DNA of 35,284 bases from Marinosulfonomonas sp. GTDB taxonomy: Bacteria > Pseudomonadota > Alphaproteobacteria > Rhodobacterales > Rhodobacteraceae. The notes under the pieces were generated by a model. That model had not been told where the DNA came from and did not search any database. It saw only the letters and a program-made list of their open reading frames with translations. A program made the position numbers and the translations under genes. The number at the start of each line of letters is the position of its first letter. Position 1 is the stretch's first letter. Positions 31,876 to 35,284 of the stretch are shown here, piece by piece. The stretch is taken from contig WFNH01000073.1 in NCBI GenBank assembly GCA_015488685.1, positions 1-35,284 on the forward strand. The letters are read 5' to 3'.

Positions 31876-33009
31876 ATGGCTGGAAATAACGGCGGACCCT
31901 GGGGTGGAGGCGGCAACAACGGCGACGATGACAATCGTGGCGGTGGCAAGCGGCCCGGACAGGACGGACCGCAAATCCCCGAACTGGAAGATATTGTAAA
32001 AAAGGGTCAGGAGCAATTGCGCGTCCTGATGGGCGGCGGTCGCGGACGTGGTGGTAACGGCAGTGGTGGGCAAGGTGGGCAACCTTCGGGGCCGATGCTG
32101 TCCAAAGGGGCCATTGGCCTTGGGGTGCTGGCCGCAGTTGTGGTCTGGAGCTTTGCGTCGTTCTATACGGTCAAACCCGAAGAGCAGTCGGTTGAGTTGT
32201 TCCTTGGCAAATATTCACAAACCGGCAATCCGGGGCTGAATTTTGCCCCTTGGCCTGTTGTCACCAAAGAAGTGGTGATTGTAACGCGCGAACGCACCGT
32301 TGATATTGGCGTTGGAAATCGCGGCGGCGATGCCGGGCTGATGCTGACAGGGGACGAGAATATCGTCGACATTGATTTTCAGGTGGTCTGGAACATCAAT
32401 GATCCGGCAAAGTTTTTGTTCACATTGGAAAATCCCGATCTGACCATTCAGGCGGTTTCGGAATCTGCCATGCGCGAGATTATCGCGCAGTCCAATCTGG
32501 CTCCGATTCTGAACCGGGATCGGGGTGCAATTGCCTCCAAACTGAAGGATCTGATACAGAAAACGCTTGATAGTTATGACAGTGGTATCAACATCGTGCG
32601 CGTCAACTTTGACCGTGCCGATCCCCCAAAAGAGGTGATCGCATCCTTCCTTGATGTGCAAGCTGCCGAACAGGAACGCGACCAGTTGGAAAAAGAGGCC
32701 GACGCCTATGCCAACAAGAAACAGGCCGAAGCGCGCGGTCAATCCGCGCAAATCCTGCAGGTGGCCGAAGGGTATCGCGCCCGCGTGGTGAATGAAGCTG
32801 AAGGTGAAGCCAGCCGCTTTAGTGCGGTTCTTTCTGAATATCAGAAAGCCCCGGAAGTGACCCGTCAGCGGCTCTATCTGGAAACGATGGAAGAAGTGCT
32901 GGGCAATGTCGACAAGATTATTCTGGATGACAATGCCAAGGGGGGGCAGGGTGTTGTGCCCTATCTGCCGCTTAACGAGTTGCGGCGTAATAGCGGGGGG
33001 AACAACTGA
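31876..33009 (+). CDS. hflK: HflK, SPFH/band-7 membrane protein (FtsH modulator)
   Basis: 377 aa. HflK and HflC form a periplasmic cage around the FtsH protease in the inner membrane. The N-terminus of about 75 residues is cytoplasmic and very Gly-rich (GPWGGGGNNGDDD, then GGGRGRGGNGSGG). One membrane span lies at about 80-97, then the SPFH domain begins YTVKPEEQSVELFLGKY. A long helical region rich in Ala, Glu and Gln (about 245-330) would form the coiled-coil wall of the cage. The stop and the hflC start overlap as TGATG. AAGGAAG precedes the ATG. A housekeeping quality-control gene in its usual order. Confidence 0.95.
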   Translation: MAGNNGGPWGGGGNNGDDDNRGGGKRPGQDGPQIPELEDIVKKGQEQLRVLMGGGRGRGGNGSGGQGGQPSGPMLSKGAIGLGVLAAVVVWSFASFYTVKPEEQSVELFLGKYSQTGNPGLNFAPWPVVTKEVVIVTRERTVDIGVGNRGGDAGLMLTGDENIVDIDFQVVWNINDPAKFLFTLENPDLTIQAVSESAMREIIAQSNLAPILNRDRGAIASKLKDLIQKTLDSYDSGINIVRVNFDRADPPKEVIASFLDVQAAEQERDQLEKEADAYANKKQAEARGQSAQILQVAEGYRARVVNEAEGEASRFSAVLSEYQKAPEVTRQRLYLETMEEVLGNVDKIILDDNAKGGQGVVPYLPLNELRRNSGGNN

Positions 33010-33878
33010 TGCGTAAGACAACTTTAATTTTACCTATCGCTTTTGTGGCTATAATCGCGGCGTTGTCGTCGGTTTTCGTGGTGACAGAAAAAGAAAAGGC
33101 GCTGGTGCTGCAGTTCGGTAAAGTCGTTGCGGTGAAAGAAAACCCAGGTCTGGGTTTCAAAATCCCGCTGATTCAGGAAGTGGTCAAATATGACGACCGG
33201 ATCCTTTCGCTGGATACACCGGAATTGCAGATCACCCCGTTGGATGACCGCCGTTTGGTGGTTGATGCCTTTGCCCGCTACCGGATCACGGATGTTAAGA
33301 AATTCCGTCAGGCTGTGGGTGTTGGCGGTATACGCACGGCGCAATCACGACTGGATTCCATTTTACGCGCCCAAACGCGCGAGGTTCTTGGCTCGGTTAA
33401 TTCCAACGATATCCTAAGCGTGGATCGTGCCGCCCTGATGTTGAAAATTCGTGATGGTGCAGAAGCCAAAGCACGCAGTCTGGGGGTGAAAATAATTGAT
33501 GTGCGTCTGAAACGCACTGATTTGCCGCCGGAAAACCTGAAGGCCACATTTGGCCGGATGCGGGCCGAACGTCAACGTGAAGCAACGGACGAGCGCGCCC
33601 GTGGCGCCGAGGCCGCACAGCGGGTGCGGGCACAGGCAGACCGGACGGTGGTTGAACTGGTGTCCGACGCCAAACGTCAGGCTGAAATCATTCGTGGTCA
33701 GGCAGATGCCAAACGGAACGCGATTTTCGCCAAGGCATATGGGGCCGATCAGGAGTTTTTCCGCTTCTACCGTTCGCTTTCGGCATACCGCAATTCGCTG
33801 AAAGGCAACAACTCAACCATGGTTCTGTCGCCCGATAGTGAATTCTTCAACTATCTGAAATCGGCAAAACCTGAATGA
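33009..33878 (+). CDS. hflC: HflC, SPFH/band-7 membrane protein (FtsH modulator)
   Basis: 289 aa partner of HflK. An N-terminal membrane span (LILPIAFVAIIAALSSVFVV, about 6-25) is followed by the SPFH domain TEKEKALVLQFGKVVAVKENPGLGFKIPL. The stretch LDTPELQITPLDDRRLVVDAFARYRITD and the later RLKRTDLPPEN are HflC hallmarks. The Ala/Arg-rich helix GRMRAERQREATDERARGAEAAQ contributes to the cage wall. The start overlaps the hflK stop by one base and the stop overlaps the DUF2065 gene (ATGA), so the three are translationally coupled. Confidence 0.95.
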   Translation: MRKTTLILPIAFVAIIAALSSVFVVTEKEKALVLQFGKVVAVKENPGLGFKIPLIQEVVKYDDRILSLDTPELQITPLDDRRLVVDAFARYRITDVKKFRQAVGVGGIRTAQSRLDSILRAQTREVLGSVNSNDILSVDRAALMLKIRDGAEAKARSLGVKIIDVRLKRTDLPPENLKATFGRMRAERQREATDERARGAEAAQRVRAQADRTVVELVSDAKRQAEIIRGQADAKRNAIFAKAYGADQEFFRFYRSLSAYRNSLKGNNSTMVLSPDSEFFNYLKSAKPE

Positions 33879-34069
33879 TGACTCAAATCATTCTGGCCTT
33901 CGGGCTGGTATTGGTAATCGAGGGGCTGGTGTACGCACTGGCCCCTTGGCTTGTGGAATCCCTGCTGGAAACGATGAAGGAAATGCCGCTGGAAACCCGC
34001 CGCCGTATCGGGTTGGTGGCGGTTGCACTGGGGGTTATTCTGGTGTGGCTGGCCAAAATGCCGGGTTGA
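33875..34069 (+). CDS. DUF2065 small membrane protein
   Basis: 64 aa from ATG 33875 (63 from the next ATG). It has two hydrophobic spans, about 5-25 and 44-60, joined by a short polar loop (LLETMKEMPLETRRRIG). The opening TQIILAFGLVLVIEGLVYALAP and the late ALGVILVWLA are typical of DUF2065, which recurs directly after hflC in proteobacteria. Its function is unknown, but strict coupling with hflKC by a 4-bp overlap argues for a role with the HflKC-FtsH complex. Confidence 0.88.
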   Translation: MMTQIILAFGLVLVIEGLVYALAPWLVESLLETMKEMPLETRRRIGLVAVALGVILVWLAKMPG

Positions 34070-34078
34070 ATTATTATT

Positions 34079-34112
34079 CACAACCGCTTGAATTTTCATA
34101 CAAGGGTTTGTG
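34079..34112 (+). terminator. Stem-loop after the hflKC-DUF2065 operon
   Basis: CACAACCGCTTG (34079-34090) pairs with CAAGGGTTTGTG (34101-34112) at 10 of 12 positions around a 10-nt AT-rich loop, 9 bp after the stop. It may attenuate transcription before the protease gene. Confidence 0.5.
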
Positions 34113-34126
34113 TTCTGCTGATTTAG

Positions 34127-34140
34127 GCCTATCTATAGGC
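34127..34140. promoter_or_regulatory. Short inverted repeat upstream of the protease gene
   Basis: GCCTAT-CT-ATAGGC is a perfect 6-bp dyad about 70 bp upstream of the protease GTG, in the 140-bp gap after DUF2065. It is a candidate operator or small hairpin; I see no convincing sigma70 or sigmaE promoter there. Confidence 0.3.
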
Positions 34141-34209
34141 TTACAGGCAAGAAAACGGTATGTCGCCGTGCAGTATGTCTTTTGAACCCAAGATAAGGAG
34201 CCCTTAGAC

Positions 34210-35284
34210 GTGATACCCAAGGTTATTTCCAAATCGGTCGCGCAAAACAGGCAGGCCAGTTCGTTCATTCATAAAACCGGATTTCTGGCACTTGCGACAA
34301 TGCTGCTGGTGCTGCAATCTGTCATGGCCCATGCGCGTAGCGGGCCGGACAGCTTTGCAGATCTGGCCGAAAAAATCAGCCCGTCAGTGGTGAACATCAC
34401 CACGACCACCACAATTGCCGCCCCGATGGGGCAAGGGCCTGTGGTTCCCGAAGGGTCTCCGTTTGAAGACTTCTTTCGCGATTTCATGGATCGTGGTGGC
34501 AATGGCGCCCCGCCCCGCCGTTCTCAGGCGTTGGGGTCCGGCTTTGTAATTTCCGAGGATGGCTACATCGTCACCAATAACCACGTTATCGCCGAAGCAG
34601 ATGAAATCGAAATCGAGTTTTTCTCGGGCGAGGTTCTGCCGGCAAAACTGGTTGGTACGGATCCCAAGGTCGATATTGCACTGCTGAAAGTCGAGAGCGA
34701 CAAGCCGCTGCCGTTCGTTTCTTTCGGGGACAGCGACATCATGCGGGTTGGCGATTGGGTGATGGCGATGGGCAATCCGCTGGGCCAGGGGTTCTCGGTT
34801 TCTGCCGGCATCATTTCGGCACGCAATCGAGAATTGTCAGGCACTTATGATGACTATCTGCAAACGGATGCTGCTATCAATCGGGGCAATTCGGGTGGGC
34901 CGCTGTTCAATATGGATGGTGAAGTCATTGGTGTGAACACCGCGATTCTGTCGCCCAATGGTGGCTCGATCGGGATCGGGTTTTCGATGGCATCCAATGT
35001 AGTATCACGAGTTGTGGACCAGTTAAGGCAGTTTGGTGAAACCCGCCGCGGCTGGCTGGGTGTGCGCATTCAGGACGTGACCGATGATGTGGCCGAAGCC
35101 TTGGGGCTGGACAAAGCTGCCGGTGCATTGGTCACCGATGTTCCCGAGGGTCCGGCAGCCGAGGCCGGTATCAAATCAGGGGATGTGATCACCGCATTTG
35201 ATGGTGTTCCCGTGCCCAACACACGCGCACTGGTGCGTCAGGTCGGCAATACACAGGTCGGCAAAGAAGTCCGTGTTGTGGTAT
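34210..35284 (+). CDS. DegP/DegQ-type periplasmic serine protease (3' end cut by window)
   Basis: Partial: 358 codons are visible and the frame is open at the edge. The start is GTG 34210 with AAGGAG 9-10 nt upstream. An N-terminal segment of about 43 residues has a basic lead, a hydrophobic core (FLALATMLLVLQSVMA) and a probable AHA cleavage site. The trypsin-like domain has H125 in TNNHV, D155 in VDIALLK and S228 in RGNSGGP, so the triad is complete. PDZ1 begins after GETRRGWLGVRIQDV (about 280) and continues to the edge; a second PDZ is expected beyond it. It degrades or refolds misfolded envelope proteins. Position after hflKC groups two quality-control systems. Confidence 0.92.
   Translation, partial: MIPKVISKSVAQNRQASSFIHKTGFLALATMLLVLQSVMAHARSGPDSFADLAEKISPSVVNITTTTTIAAPMGQGPVVPEGSPFEDFFRDFMDRGGNGAPPRRSQALGSGFVISEDGYIVTNNHVIAEADEIEIEFFSGEVLPAKLVGTDPKVDIALLKVESDKPLPFVSFGDSDIMRVGDWVMAMGNPLGQGFSVSAGIISARNRELSGTYDDYLQTDAAINRGNSGGPLFNMDGEVIGVNTAILSPNGGSIGIGFSMASNVVSRVVDQLRQFGETRRGWLGVRIQDVTDDVAEALGLDKAAGALVTDVPEGPAAEAGIKSGDVITAFDGVPVPNTRALVRQVGNTQVGKEVRVVV

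Overview
The window looks like a chromosomal segment of a marine-type Rhodobacterales (roseobacter-group) alphaproteobacterium. The evidence is the moderately GC-rich sequence, the sulfoacetaldehyde acetyltransferase, the PuuA/PuuB-type gamma-glutamyl enzymes, the hflK-hflC-DUF2065-deg block, the DUF2842 protein, and a large acidic protein that I associate with this order. This is inference from protein families; there is no rRNA or other taxonomic marker here. I see no tRNA, CRISPR array, insertion sequence, prophage or obvious pseudogene. Genes are dense and no gene-free stretch exceeds about 275 bp.

Layout. (1) 14-2946, minus strand: xsc-ackA, a sulfonate-dissimilation pair in which acetyl phosphate from Xsc can be cashed in for ATP. 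(2) 3220-5207, plus strand: an Asp/Glu-type racemase translationally coupled to an MmgE/PrpD-family protein. (3) 5310-14784, minus strand: a ten-gene accessory block. It runs from a polar amino-acid ABC importer (ATPase, binding protein, two permeases) through two PuuA-like glutamine synthetases with a GuaA-type amidotransferase between them and a PuuB-like FAD oxidase, to a DegT-type PLP aminotransferase. The cluster reads as uptake, gamma-glutamylation, oxidation and deglutamylation of an amine whose identity is unknown. (4) 14919-18353, minus strand: TerB-like, DUF1330, pyrG, secG and a small membrane protein. (5) 18490-20101, plus strand: purA and a DUF2842 protein. (6) 20162-23727: a divergent pair of a 647-residue acidic protein (minus) and thiamine pyrophosphokinase plus methyltransferase (plus). 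(7) 23786-28694: a DMT transporter, a DadA-like oxidase, an AlkZ/YcaQ-type DNA glycosylase and L-serine dehydratase. (8) 28933-35284, plus strand: secreted EF-hand protein, rpiA-gor, hflK-hflC-DUF2065 and a DegP/Q-type protease cut by the window edge.

Beyond genes, three copies of one dispersed element (5212-5300, 24741-24827, 27214-27308) each begin within about 10 nt after a stop codon. Each has a pyrimidine tract followed by three hairpins, and one copy has supplied the C-terminus and stop codon of the neighbouring gene. Several strong dyads sit in control regions: upstream of pyrG, of the acidic protein, of the DegT gene (overlapping its Shine-Dalgarno sequence) and of the amidotransferase operon.
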